A stretch of DNA of 64,000 nucleotides from Phytophthora sp. 'mugwort' (GCA_033558025.1 JAUCEF010000010.1:1513001-1577000); one strand, 5' to 3'; shown: positions 45,602-56,235, counted from the stretch's first letter. The notes: a model not told the origin generated them from the sequence alone. Numbers and translations: made by a program.

Positions 45602-46126
45602 CAACGGATGGAGATCGTCGGGATGTCGTGCTCTCCTGCCGTCGACGCCGGTAACGCAGGCATGAAGAGCTGGACCTCCAGCCGCAGTGCCCAGCGACGA
45701 AGAATGGATAGAGTCTGCGGAGGAGTGCGACCCTGCTGAAATCTCGTCCACTGCAGTCAGCATTACATCCCAGAAAGGAAAGTTAGCTCCAGCGGACTAC
45801 CCCTACAGTGTGATTGATCCTCCACGACAACCCTCTACGTTGTCGCCCCGCCAGACATAACGGCGTTCAGTTCTTGGGAAGATCTGTATCTGTATCTACG
45901 AGAGTACCCAAAGGCCACACATTAGGTAAGCATTGTTATACTGACCACATTGTGACGAAACTATTGTTATCGTTGCTATGTTTGTGTTATCATGTCTTTT
46001 CGCGTGCGTACGGACAATAATGTTGCGGAGAGGAACACCGAGGATCCACGCAAGTATATCCAAGCAACTTTTCGTGCCGGATAAAAAGTGGGTGTATTAT
46101 GGGAAGACCTACATATGTACCCACGC

Positions 46127-46143
46127 GGGGGGGGGGGGGGGGG
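46127..46143. repeat. G17 homopolymer
   Basis: Longest homopolymer of the window, 17 G. Confidence 0.95.
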
Positions 46144-48346
46144 CAAATCGCGCGGACAAGGAAAGAGGAAGCGCAGCTTTTGAATGCAATGCTCAGGTAC
46201 GATCCATTCTAAATTGGGTGTCAGATGGGCGACAGATGGGATTCTGATGGGTGTCGGAGGGTCATCGGCCCGATACGGGTTGGACATCGGGTTATTTTAT
46301 TTTTAATCTGTTGTTGTCCATCGTTTTCGATGTTTAGATTAATGCGTGTGTCCAAGTTGTGGATAAATTGCCTCCTATTTTCAAGTTACGCATTACTACG
46401 TTTCACCTGGAGCCCAACCATCCGTTCAGCAAACATACATTCGATCATTACGCACACAATATGACTGCCTTGAAGCCTGCGGTCGCCGATATTGTGACCC
46501 ATCTTGCGAAGACGGGGGCCAAGAAGAAGCGGATTCTGCACTTTATTCACGAGAACGCCAGCTGTACCCCACCCACTCAAGACATTCATAACCTTGTGTA
46601 CAGACTGAAGCAATGACACACCGCATCAACAAGTGCGAAACGTACGAAACTGTGGATGAAAGAGTTTTGTCAGGACCAGGAAATGCGGGTGGTATCTCCG
46701 TGGACACTGCCAACAACAAGGTACCAATTTCATTTTTATCCTTTTCAAATGAAGCTTCTAACTTGTTTCGTTTTGTGTCGTAGAATATTGCAACCTGTAC
46801 CACTTTTCAGACAAATCATACGCGCAAGAAATTTGATCGGTTTCCTGAGGTTGTCATGATTGACGCGATGCATAGGGTTAATTCTTCGAAATACAAGATT
46901 TTCTCGATTATGCGCATGACGCGTTCAGCAAAGGGCAGTTCGTACAGCATGTACTTATGAAGAACGAGCGGAACACTACGCTATTAAAATCTCTCCAAGA
47001 GTTCAAGAAGAAGAATCCGTCTCGGACTCGGATTAAATGTGTGTTGACCGAGAAGGACTTTAGAGAGATCACAGTGTTAAGGACGGCTTTTTCGAGTGCA
47101 CGACTGCTGTTATACTAGTTACACGAGCTAAACTATCTCCATAAAAAGCTTGCGTCAAAAAATTATGCCTTGACATCGTGGCAAAAAGGATCAGTTTGGA
47201 TGGAATAGTGAATCTATTAGTCTACGGAAGGACGGAGCGGGAATTCCGGAAGTTACGTGGCTACAACATGCGCCACATAATTCTTGTAGGCTCCGGGCTT
47301 GGGTCTGAAACCAGAGCTAACCGTTTGGGCACTGCTACTGATGGATTGGGCGCCGGTAGTGATGAACTGTGAACGCGTTGTGCCAGATTGGTGGACATAC
47401 ATGTATATTGTTGAGTAGATACAGAAAACCGAAGGTGTAGTATCCAAGCACCTATTTGAAGCCTATTTTGCGAAGAATTGGGACAGTTATCGAGATATAG
47501 GGTGTGCATTCGAACGCCAAAATGTTTGCACACTCGGGAATAATACCAACAACAGACTAGAGGCATCATGAAAGCAGCTGAAAGAACTAGCGAATCCAAC
47601 GATGCAGGTGGACGAATGATGGTGGCTATTATGTGTTATCAAACCCAGGAAGAGAAGAAGTTTGTAATGCTGTCCACAAACTTTTTGTCACTTTCTGCCG
47701 TCCAAAACCCGAAATACGAGAATAAAATGGACTTCCTGAGCAAACTGGTGAGCGAACACACATGTGAACTCGTTCATGAACAGTACGCCTTCGCGATGAG
47801 ACGAGCGAAGTACAAATTTCACGAGTCTGTTCCTCGAGTGTAGCTGACTCAGATCGATTCTGACGAGGAGGATACACTCGACGAGCCATTAACTGAGTAT
47901 TCAGTGATGAAGTCTACTTGGTCTTGATCATGCGTGTTCGTCGCAGCACGTCAACTACCGTGCCGCCACCAACTTCTATATTCGTAAGGCATTACAATTG
48001 GATACGTCCCAACCTACCCGGCTTATTAATCCACGATGGCTGCTGTCCTCACTTCTTTCAGATTCGGATCTCCCATAATTGATGGTGGTCGTCTGGATAT
48101 TGAACGAGCGCTGAAAGAAATGACGGCAAGCTGAGGTTCAACCCGGAAGGTTCGAGATGCGAACTTGGTGGCGTCGTCGATTAGCGAGCATTTGAGCGGT
48201 TTGGGAGCGAGAGAGTATAAAGTGGCTCTGAAACTCTTCGAGATGTAGCAGATCTTTTCAAGCATGGTGAGTATGATACAATTTCCCGAGTCGCAACACA
48301 GAAACACACTTATACAGTAAGTGGGGATGAGTGGGACGGTTTAGCC

Positions 48347-48355
48347 GGGGGGGGG
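48347..48355. repeat. G9 homopolymer
   Basis: Run of 9 G inside the MULE 3' region. Confidence 0.9.
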
Positions 48356-48426
48356 CTGCAAACGTCGGATAACCTACGTTCATACGGCAATGATTTTTCC
48401 GCAAATACCTCCATTTTTCCAACCCA

Positions 48427-48585
48427 GTTGGGCACTTGAACGGATGGGCTCGACACTGATGCAAACGAGATGGGTTCTGGGACAAATGAGTTGGGCACTG
48501 GAACGAACGAGTTGGGTACTGGAACGGATGAGCTGAACACTGGAACGGATGTGCTAGGCACTGGGGCCGGCGAGCCGGGTACTGA
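48427..48585. repeat. 24-bp minisatellite in the MULE C-terminal tail
   Basis: About six imperfect 24-bp units, TTGGGCACTGGAACGAACGA-like. In frame they encode an ELGTGTN/D octapeptide repeat. A related stretch lies at 47320-47370. Confidence 0.75.
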
Positions 48586-48765
48586 GGATGACGTCGAATC
48601 GGGGGTGAATAAAGTTGATTTGGCAGCAACACACATCAACGAACACCAACCTACAACGCTGACTTCGGCGGCCTAAGTCACAACTTCGAAATATCTAGTC
48701 CTCCCATATCGAGAGGACGACCGAAGCAGAAACCCAAAGCAGTGAAAGCCAAGCGAAAAAAATAA

Positions 48766-49116
48766 CATTGTTATTGTCGAAGAAGATCTGCAAATGCATC
48801 ATAGTCAACAGAACCTATTGATTGTTTATGGGATTTAAGAATGGGCCCATACCTAAAAGTCATCGCACGAAAAAACTCATCAGTTCGACCAGTTTAATTT
48901 CGGTTCGAAGCACACAAAAAACATTGTACACGAATTGCCAAAGTTGCCTCGAACGAAACCACTGATGAGACCTGAATAGATTATCAAAATAGACCCGATG
49001 GATCTGATCAGCAAGTGCACGGCTTAAGGTCACCGTGCTCTACCTCTCGAGTTGTTGGTAAGTTGTAGACTGTGAGTTGTATTCACGGCCGCCGAAGCTG
49101 GCTTAGTCAAGTGTTA
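48766..49116. other. no recognisable gene
   Basis: Short spacer between the MULE and the gypsy integrase remnants. Confidence 0.5.
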
Positions 49117-50027
49117 TCAATCTAGCCCCAAAGCTATTTCAGTCAACACACATCTTCTCTCGGTCATTAAACATATTCGCTGGGTGGCAGGAGCTTTCCT
49201 AGTCTGTCGCTCGGGAACTTTCTTCAGTTGACACAATATTTCCCCCATATGTGTTGCCTGGAAGAGTCTCACTCGACGCCAATGAATGCTTTCGTGATAT
49301 CTCTTCTTGTCGACCGCCATGGTGCCATTGCTGCGAAAACGGATAACCTGGTATGGTCCTTCAAAGAGAGATTTCAATTTCGGAGCTCGCTTGTCACCGC
49401 GGGAAACATCCCAAGCTCATCGAGCACGTAGTCATGGACAATTCGCGCTTCATTCTCTTGCTCGTTGGCCTGTCGCTTTGAGTGTCTCGTCGATTTTGCT
49501 GGCGAGTCCAGTTCACTTCCGCTGGTAAGACAAATAGCATACTCTGACCGAAGGCTTCTTGTCCGTGGGTCATCGCTGTACTTGTGTGGTGTTGAGCTCG
49601 GAGGGCAAACGTCACTGCCGAGAGACAGATTTCCCATTCTCCCACGCGTTGATCTGGTCGGCCCATGTCTTCTCGTTTATTGTTCGGTGCACTCGTTCGA
49701 TTACCCCGTTTGCTTGCGGTTCTTCACCGACATCCACGCGCTGGCTGACCAGACATGGCGACCGATGTGACGCAGTGGGTTCGTAACTGTGTATCGTACG
49801 CCCAAACCAAAGCTAACATACGGCAAGCTACCAGTAAAGACGAGCGAAGTCCGGTCATGGGCCGAAGTCGCAACCAATTGCATTGGACCCTTTGGGCCAA
49901 GGAAATGGTGAGCGATGACAACCATTGACACGACCACGCGTCGTTGGAGATAGCAACCATAACAGAATGTGATAGCAGCGAAACAGCGTCTGTACTTGAT
50001 TAATGGTCGCTCAACCGATATCCGCAA
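49117..50027 (-). pseudogene. gypsy integrase C-terminal remnant
   Basis: The minus strand reads a degraded core (50027-49701), then DQRVGEWEICLSAVTFALRA with MTHGQEAFGQSMLF (about 49655-49560). The C-terminal domain follows as LKSLFEGPYQVIRFRSNGTMAV and RYHESIHWRRVRLF (49380-49255). This is the usual end of a gypsy-class integrase. Neighbouring frames overlap and shift. It belongs to a lineage different from the 17.8-26.8 kb element. No LTR seen. Confidence 0.6.
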
Positions 50028-50204
50028 CCGGAGCGTTGCATCTACGACAACAGACCTGAGTTTCGTGCCGAATTTACGGAACTGCTTGATAGCTATGGCG
50101 TTTTAAGAGTCCCTTGGATCGATTCAAGCATGATCTTTTCCCCGGGGTAAAATGGTACGTTCGTAGAACCTTTCCCTACGTACGCCACTACCGTCAAAAT
50201 ATTA

Positions 50205-50615
50205 GGTGCTGTGTCCAGTGGCAGCAGCTCAAGAATGTCTACAAGTGAGTGCGAAATGGACCTCAGAAGGAGTGGCCCTGGACCCGCACCTGACGTCAAC
50301 ATTGCCAAAGACGACAATCGGGAAGGCCAAAGTGAACAAGCTCATTAAGGAAGCAAACAAGTGCTTGTGGGCCTGGACCCAACGTTTACTCTACACTCCT
50401 TGCGCATCGGGGGTGCCTGTGCACTGCTAGTAGCTGGGAAGAGTGACCTGGTCATTCGACTGATGGGGCAGTGGTCAAGTTGGCGTTTTTTAGTTTACAC
50501 CCGGCTCCAACCTGGAATGATCCGAGACGCAGCAAGCAGCATGATCAAGGCCTCGACATGGGAGCATAGCAAGACCAGTCACGATGAACTCGAAGGGGAA
50601 CTCCAGCGAGCCTAG
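50205..50615 (+). pseudogene. tyrosine recombinase C-terminal fragment (Crypton/DIRS type)
   Basis: One frame gives CPVAAAQECLQ and LTSTLPKTTIGKAKVNKLIKEANK. A frame shift near 50370 then leads to PTFTLHSLRIGGACALLVAGK, LVIRLMGQWSSWRFLVYTRLQPGM and a stop at 50615. HSLR matches the catalytic H-x-x-R, GQW the following His/Trp position, and VYTR provides the candidate nucleophilic tyrosine. Such enzymes integrate Cryptons and DIRS retroelements without making target duplications. The first catalytic arginine region upstream is not recognisable. Two 74-bp direct repeats start at its 3' end. Confidence 0.65.
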
Positions 50616-50670
50616 TCTCAAGTGCTAATCAAGTCTACTTGCCTTATGAAGCGATGGTCGAAGGAGGAAA
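50597..50670 (+). repeat. 74-bp direct repeat, copy 1
   Basis: Begins GGAACTCCAGCGAG and ends GGTCGAAGGAGGAAA; includes the last codons of the recombinase fragment. Copy 2 is at 50954-51027. Confidence 0.8.
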
Positions 50671-50760
50671 GTGGTCGGTTAAATACGAAGAGGCTGCGAG
50701 TCTGAACCGTGGGTTTCCGAACCGAGCCAGAGCGAAGAATCCTGATCATTCGCCATTTCA

Positions 50761-50774
50761 CCCCCCCCCCCCCC
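50761..50774. repeat. C14 homopolymer
   Basis: Run of 14 C between the two 74-bp direct repeats. Confidence 0.95.
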
Positions 50775-50953
50775 GAAGCTCAGAGCTCCGACGAACAACG
50801 GAGCCCAGGGCTCCCCGAAGACGCAGCCAGGCTGACCAGGAAGAAATTTCTAGTCTTCACATGACTTGATTAGCGGCTCGAGTTTAGTAAGTCCTTCTAG
50901 GACGGGTTCTTCGTCTTTTTGAAAGGGTATTTTGGTGGTAGGACTTAGAAGTA

Positions 50954-51027
50954 GGAACTCCAGCGAGTCTAGCCTAAAGAGGTAATCAAGTCTACTTTCC
51001 CGATGAAGCGATGGTCGAAGGAGGAAA
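50954..51027 (+). repeat. 74-bp direct repeat, copy 2
   Basis: Same order as 50597-50670 with a few substitutions; same orientation, 357 bp apart start to start. Confidence 0.8.
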
Positions 51028-51732
51028 TCGTCATTAGCCACATTATGAACAGAAAAACCGGTGCCAACTAACGTTGCAGGGCGCAGGTTCTTGATGTTCT
51101 TATCCTATCGCGTGAAGAGGTCGTTTTCCTCCGTTAAGTACCCGTGATTATGCGGCGAACCACCACTGCTTTCACCCAAGTAATGCCATCCTACTGTCTC
51201 GCAGCGAGTTTGCACAAATTTATTAAAGCTAACTTGCGGCAGCAGAGGCACTTTCTAAACCACACACGATATACATTATACATGTATCTCATTCAGGTTA
51301 TAGTACTACATAAGCGATTGGCTGAAAATCGGTTTAAGTCATAAACTTGACTTGCTCTCAGTATTATGCCGGGTATAAAACACCCAATTCAATCTTTTCG
51401 CTTAACTCCGATATTTCCCTATAAGTCTATATTTTCGAGACACTATTAATAAATTAAAAATTGTATAAGCAACGACTGTCTTAAACCGGTCCAATTTTGA
51501 CTTAAACTGGTCGTTTACCTTACATGTACTTAAGTAGTTATTATTTGTTTTGTTGATGTCATACACACTACTTAAACTGCAAAAAATGAGCATTTGCATC
51601 GATCTATGGTCCCTAGCAATACCATTTTGGTAAAGATACTTAAACGCAGTGCGTGATGTTATGTTGCTGAAACGAGTTACTGGTCTGATTGGGAGCTTAT
51701 AAGAAACTGAACTATGATATAGCAATAAGCGG
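51028..51732. other. AT-rich intergenic, no gene seen
   Basis: Short frames only. Confidence 0.5.
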
Positions 51733-51830
51733 TTAAAACGACAACAGTGTGGACGAAAGTAAGAAATAAATGCATTCTATTGAGGGAGAATGCTTACATC
51801 CAGTTGTGTAAATGGTAGCTTCGACAAGCT
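51733..51830 (-). other. 3' flank shared with the 33.8-kb paralogue
   Basis: AAATAAATGCATTCTATTGA and CATCCAGTTGTGTAAATGGT correspond to 33670-33770. Marks the 3' limit of the gene duplication. Confidence 0.65.
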
Positions 51831-51884
51831 AAATGCAAACGAAACAATGTCAGAGTGCATGGACCCTGGTACTCGCCCAGGAGG

Positions 51885-54800
51885 CTACAGACGTCCATTG
51901 GTAGGCCGAGCGATAGTAATTTCACCCGCTTGCCAGTTGTGCTGGTTGGTCAGTCTGTCCGACGTCGAAGCTGTCAGTTCGCACCTTGACGTTGACATTA
52001 TGGACTGGTAGCTAAAGGCCATGCAGTCCGGATCAGCCCAGCATGCGTCACAGCATCCGTGCCACGACAGCTCGTTCTTTCCGCCAGTCGTAACCGAATA
52101 AATGCCGCTGTTGTCGTAGTGAACCCTGTTTTCGATCTGGATGCCATTGATACCTTGGTTTGTGCAGGGCGATGGAGCAATCGTTGGAGGTTGGGTAGTC
52201 TCCTCAACCGGGTATGCTGTCTCCTCCTCAACGGGGTACGTTGTCTCCTCAACGGGGTATACAGGCGGCTGCGTAGTCTCCTCAACCGGGTATGCTGTCT
52301 CCTCCTCAACGGGGTACGTTGTCTCCTCAACGGGGTATACAGGCGGCTGCGTAGTCTCCTCAACCGGGTATGCTGTCTCCTCCTCAACGGGGTACGTTGT
52401 CTCCTCAACGGGGTATACAGGCGGCTGCGTAGTCTCCTCAACCGGGTATGCTGTCTCCTCCTCAACGGGGTACGTTGTCTCCTCAACGGGGTATACAGGC
52501 GGCTGCGTAGTCTCCTCAACCGGGTATGCTGTCTCCTCCTCAACGGGGTACGTTGTCTCCTCAACGGGGTATACAGGCGGCTGCGTAGTCTCCTCAACCG
52601 GGTATGCTGTCTCCTCCTCAACGGGGTACGTTGTCTCCTCAACGGGGTATACAGGCGGCTGCGTAGTCTCCTCAACCGGGTATGCTGTCTCCTCCTCAAC
52701 GGGGTACGTTGTCTCCTCAACGGGGTATACAGGCGGCTGCGTAGTCTCCTCAACCGGGTATGCTGTCTCCTCCTCAACGGGGTACGTTGTCTCCTCAACG
52801 GGGTATACAGGCGGCTGCGTAGTCTCCTCAACCGGGTATGCTGTCTCCTCCTCAACGGGGTACGTTGTCTCCTCAACGGGGTATACAGGCGGCTGCGTAG
52901 TCTCCTCAACCGGGTATGCTGTCTCCTCCTCAACGGGGTACGTTGTCTCCTCAACGGGGTATACAGGCGGCTGCGTAGTCTCCTCAACCGGGTATGCTGT
53001 CTCCTCCTCAACGGGGTACGTTGTCTCCTCAACGGGGTATACAGGCGGCTGCGTAGTCTCCTCAACCGGGTATGCTGTCTCCTCCTCAACGGGGTACGTT
53101 GTCTCCTCAACGGGGTATACAGGCGGCTGCGTAGTCTCCTCAACGGGGTATGCTGTCTCCTCCTCAACGGGGTACGTTGTCTCCTCAACGGGGTATACAG
53201 GCGGCTGCGTAGTCTCCTCAACCGGGTATGCTGTCTCCTCCTCAACGGGGTACGTTGTCTCCTCAACGGGGTATACAGGCGGCTGCGTAGTCTCCTCAAC
53301 CGGGTATGCTGTCTCCTCCTCAACGGGGTACGTTGTCTCCTCAACGGGGTATACAGGCGGCTGCGTAGTCTCCTCAACCGGGTATGCTGTCTCCTCCTCA
53401 ACGGGGTACGTTGTCTCCTCAACGGGGTATACAGGCGGCTGCGTAGTCTCCTCAACCGGGTATGCTGTCTCCTCCTCAACGGGGTACGTTGTCTCCTCAA
53501 CGGGGTATACAGGCGGCTGCGTAGTCTCCTCAACCGGGTATGCTGTCTCCTCCTCAACGGGGTACGTTGTCTCCTCAACGGGGTATACAGGCGGCTGCGT
53601 AGTCTCCTCAACCGGGTATGCTGTCTCCTCCTCAACGGGGTACGTTGTCTCCTCAACGGGGTATACAGGCGGCTGCGTAGTCTCCTCAACCGGGTATGCT
53701 GTCTCCTCCTCAACGGGGTACGTTGTCTCCTCAACGGGGTATACAGGCGGCTGCGTAGTCTCCTCAACCGGGTATGCTGTCTCCTCCTCAACGGGGTACG
53801 TTGTCTCCTCAACGGGGTATACAGGCGGCTGCGTAGTCTCCTCAACGGGGTATGCTGTCTCCTCCTCAACGGGGTACGTTGTCTCCTCAAAGGGGTATAC
53901 AGGCGGCTGCGTAGTCTCCTCAACCGGGTATGCTGTCTCCTCCTCAACGGGGTACGTTGTCTCCTCAACGGGGTATACAGGCGGCTGCGTAGTCTCCTCA
54001 ACCGGGTATGCTGTCTCCTCCTCAACGGGGTACGTTGTCTCCTCAACGGGGTATACAGGCGGCTGCGTAGTCTCCTCAACCGGGTATGCTGTCTCCTCCT
54101 CAACGGGGTACGTTGTCTCCTCAACGGGGTATACAGGCGGCTGCGTAGTCTCCTCAACCGGGTATGCTGTCTCCTCCTCAACGGGGTACGTTGTCTCCTC
54201 AACGGGGTATACAGGCGGCTGCGTAGTCTCCTCAACCGGGTATACAGGCGGCTGCGTAGTCTCCTCAACGGGGTATGCTGTCTCCTCCTCAACGGGGTAC
54301 GTTGTCTCCTCAACGGGGTATACAGGCGGCTGCGTAGTCTCCTCAACCGGGTATGCTGTCTCCTCCTCAACGGGGTACGTTGTCTCCTCAACGGGGTATA
54401 CAGGCGGCTGCGTAGTCTCCTCAACGGGGTATGCTGTCTCCTCCTCAACGGGGTACGTTGTCTCCTCAACGGGGTATACAGGCGGCTGCGTAGTCTCCTC
54501 AACCGGGTATGCTGTCTCCTCCTCAACGGGGTACGTTGTCTCCTCAACGGGGTATACAGGCGGCTGCGTAGTCTCCTCAACGGGGTATGCTGTCTCCTCC
54601 TCAACGGGGTACGTTGTCTCCTCAAAGGGGTATACAGGCGGCTGCGTAGTCTCCTCAACCGGGTATGCTGTCTCCTCCTCAACGGGGTACGTTGTCTCCT
54701 CAACGGGGTATACAGGCGGCTGCGTAGTCTCCTCAACCGGGTATGCTGTCTCCTCCTCAACGGGGTACGTTGTCTCCTCAACGGGGTATACAGGCGGCTG

Positions 54801-56195
54801 CGTAGTCTCCTCAACCGGGTATGCTGTCTCCTCCTCAACGGGGTACGTTGTCTCCTCAACGGGGTATACAGGCGGCTGCGTAGTCTCCTCAACCGGGTAT
54901 GCTGTCTCCTCCTCAACGGGGTACGTTGTCTCCTCAACGGGGTATACAGGCGGCTGCGTAGTCTCCTCAACCGGGTATACAGGCGGCTGCGTAGTCTCCT
55001 CAACGGGGTATGCTGTCTCCTCCTCAACGGGGTACGTTGTCTCCTCAACGGGGTATACAGGCGGCTGCGTAGTCTCCTCAACCGGGTATGCTGTCTCCTC
55101 CTCAACGGGGTACGTTGTCTCCTCAACGGGGTATACAGGCGGCTGCGTAGTCTCCTCAACGGGGTATGCTGTCTCCTCCTCAACGGGGTACGTTGTCTCC
55201 TCAACGGGGTATACAGGCGGCTGCGTAGTCTCCTCAACCGGGTATGCTGTCTCCTCCTCAACGGGGTACGTTGTCTCCTCAACGGGGTATACAGGCGGCT
55301 GCGTAGTCTCCTCAACCGGGTATGCTGTCTCCTCCTCAACGGGGTACGTTGTCTCCTCAACGGGGTATACAGGCGGCTGCGTAGTCTCCTCAACCGGGTA
55401 TGCTCTCTCCTCTTCCGTGGGTGCTTCAGTCTCCTCGCAGGGCACATCAGGTCCAGGCTTATGGATACCTGGGATATCCTCTCGCCCACCGCCTTCATAG
55501 GTCTCAGAAGTACCGGTAGTGTAGTGACCAGTGGTCTTGCCGCCCTTCGTGGTCTCAGTGGCAGTAGTGCCGTAGTCTCCAGCCGTCGTACCACCCTCAG
55601 TAGTGCCTGCCTCCTTGATTCCCGGAGTTACAGGGCCATAGCTTCCAGCGGTCACGCCACCCTCGCTGGTGTGAGTAGTTGTCGTACCGGTTGTCGGTCC
55701 ACCCTTTTGCTGAGTAGTTGTTTCCGATGCAACGCCACAGTTCACACCGAGTGGAGCGTCGACGGTTGTGTCGTAGTTAGCACCAGCCGGGGCTCCTTCC
55801 TGTTGGATGACTTCATCGGCTCCCCATCCAGAACTTGCTCCATCGTAGGCTCCAACAGTCTCCGCTTCCGCAGCAGAAGTGTATCCCGTCTTCGGGAACG
55901 CACAGCCCCAAATGTCGTCGTGTAAGAGGACGCATTGAGCGTCCACAGGAGCGACACACACTGCTCCATTGTAGGACAGCAAATACGGCTGGCAATCGAC
56001 ATTGGCAACGTCGCCAGCCTTTGGACAGGACTTGCCCAAGGGTTCTGGACCTTCACCAGAGCAGGGGAAGCCGCGAGACTCCGGCAGCGAGTAGGTTGCA
56101 TCCTGCCACACGGCGACAGGGACGTCAGCGAACGCGAGTCCAGCAACGAGGATGCCGGCGATGGCCACAACCGTGGCAGGTTTTCTCGTGGTCAT
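51885..56195 (-). CDS. CAR/mucin-like acidic repeat surface protein, second copy
   Basis: A 1,436-residue secreted protein, paralogue of 33822-38822. Start: the ATG at 56195, because the upstream extension opens only with TTG and the signal peptide (VAIAGILVAGLAFA) begins here. It has the same six-cysteine N-terminal domain (VAVWQDATYSLPESRGFPC) and a short Thr/Gly-rich part with only one or two TTEGG units. About forty 26-residue repeats of the YPVEETT/YPVEEETA/YPVEETTQPPV type follow. The C-terminal PAN-like domain (WHGCCDACW, DCMAFSYQS, RCELT) is shared. The repeats are Tyr/Pro/Glu/Thr-rich and acidic, closer than the first copy to the TTYAPTEE-type repeat known from P. infestans CAR proteins. 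Likely a cell-surface or extracellular coat component; this is inference from composition. Confidence 0.9.
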   Translation of the reverse strand: MTTRKPATVVAIAGILVAGLAFADVPVAVWQDATYSLPESRGFPCSGEGPEPLGKSCPKAGDVANVDCQPYLLSYNGAVCVAPVDAQCVLLHDDIWGCAFPKTGYTSAAEAETVGAYDGASSGWGADEVIQQEGAPAGANYDTTVDAPLGVNCGVASETTTQQKGGPTTGTTTTHTSEGGVTAGSYGPVTPGIKEAGTTEGGTTAGDYGTTATETTKGGKTTGHYTTGTSETYEGGGREDIPGIHKPGPDVPCEETEAPTEEERAYPVEETTQPPVYPVEETTYPVEEETAYPVEETTQPPVYPVEETTYPVEEETAYPVEETTQPPVYPVEETTYPVEEETAYPVEETTQPPVYPVEETTYPVEEETAYPVEETTQPPVYPVEETTYPVEEETAYPVEETTQPPVYPVEETTQPPVYPVEETTYPVEEETAYPVEETTQPPVYPVEETTYPVEEETAYPVEETTQPPVYPVEETTYPVEEETAYPVEETTQPPVYPVEETTYPVEEETAYPVEETTQPPVYPFEETTYPVEEETAYPVEETTQPPVYPVEETTYPVEEETAYPVEETTQPPVYPVEETTYPVEEETAYPVEETTQPPVYPVEETTYPVEEETAYPVEETTQPPVYPVEETTYPVEEETAYPVEETTQPPVYPVEETTQPPVYPVEETTYPVEEETAYPVEETTQPPVYPVEETTYPVEEETAYPVEETTQPPVYPVEETTYPVEEETAYPVEETTQPPVYPVEETTYPVEEETAYPVEETTQPPVYPFEETTYPVEEETAYPVEETTQPPVYPVEETTYPVEEETAYPVEETTQPPVYPVEETTYPVEEETAYPVEETTQPPVYPVEETTYPVEEETAYPVEETTQPPVYPVEETTYPVEEETAYPVEETTQPPVYPVEETTYPVEEETAYPVEETTQPPVYPVEETTYPVEEETAYPVEETTQPPVYPVEETTYPVEEETAYPVEETTQPPVYPVEETTYPVEEETAYPVEETTQPPVYPVEETTYPVEEETAYPVEETTQPPVYPVEETTYPVEEETAYPVEETTQPPVYPVEETTYPVEEETAYPVEETTQPPVYPVEETTYPVEEETAYPVEETTQPPVYPVEETTYPVEEETAYPVEETTQPPVYPVEETTYPVEEETAYPVEETTQPPVYPVEETTYPVEEETAYPVEETTQPPVYPVEETTYPVEEETAYPVEETTQPPVYPVEETTYPVEEETAYPVEETTQPPVYPVEETTYPVEEETAYPVEETTQPPVYPVEETTYPVEEETAYPVEETTQPPVYPVEETTYPVEEETAYPVEETTQPPVYPVEETTYPVEEETAYPVEETTQPPTIAPSPCTNQGINGIQIENRVHYDNSGIYSVTTGGKNELSWHGCCDACWADPDCMAFSYQSIMSTSRCELTASTSDRLTNQHNWQAGEITIARPTNGRL
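52197..55410 (-). repeat. 78-bp coding tandem array, about 40 units
   Basis: Nearly identical 78-bp units. Two units carry an extra 33 bp (at 54241 and 54976) and two carry a Val-to-Phe codon change (53889 and 54624). The matching spacing of 735 bp shows an internal segmental duplication. Confidence 0.95.
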
Positions 56196-56235
56196 CCGGT
56201 CGATTCGAAAGGTAGGTCGATGTGGCCGACAGTAA

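Larger units (their letters stand above)
43038..46358. other. intergenic, no recognised gene
   Basis: Plus frames at 43577-44107 (176 codons) and 44353-44832 (159 codons, Thr/Ser-rich) have no domain I know. G tracts lie at 45566-45577, 45594-45601 and 46127-46143. These frames may be decayed mobile DNA. Confidence 0.4.
46359..48765 (+). pseudogene. MULE transposase with SWIM zinc finger
   Basis: N-terminal region: ALKPAVADIVTHLAKTGAKKKRILHF, then HENASCTPPTQDIHNLVYRLK (46460-46615). Catalytic MULE domain after frame changes: RFPEVVMIDAMHR, SSKYKIFS, DAFSKGQFVQHVLMKNER, SLQEFKKKNPSRTRIKCVL, EKDFREITVLRTAF (46820-47110). Downstream: NPKYENKMDFLSKLVSEHTCELVHEQYAFAM (47720-47800). A SWIM finger has WS, then stop, then SC...LPCRH at about 47919-47963; its first cysteine codon has become TGA. 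The tail ends GRPKQKPKAVKAKRKK before the stop at 48765. It would have cut and pasted a Mutator-like element. No terminal repeats were found by eye. Several frameshifts and stops make it inactive. Confidence 0.75.

Noticed and set aside
52197..55410. Possible CRISPR-like array
   Set aside because: The 78-bp units are contiguous and coding, without unique spacers, in a eukaryotic gene.
52059..55925. Plus-strand frames of 1,288 and 1,119 codons and a minus-strand frame of 1,198 codons
   Set aside because: Same cause in the second repeat gene; the true frame has the signal peptide, both cysteine domains and the promoter.
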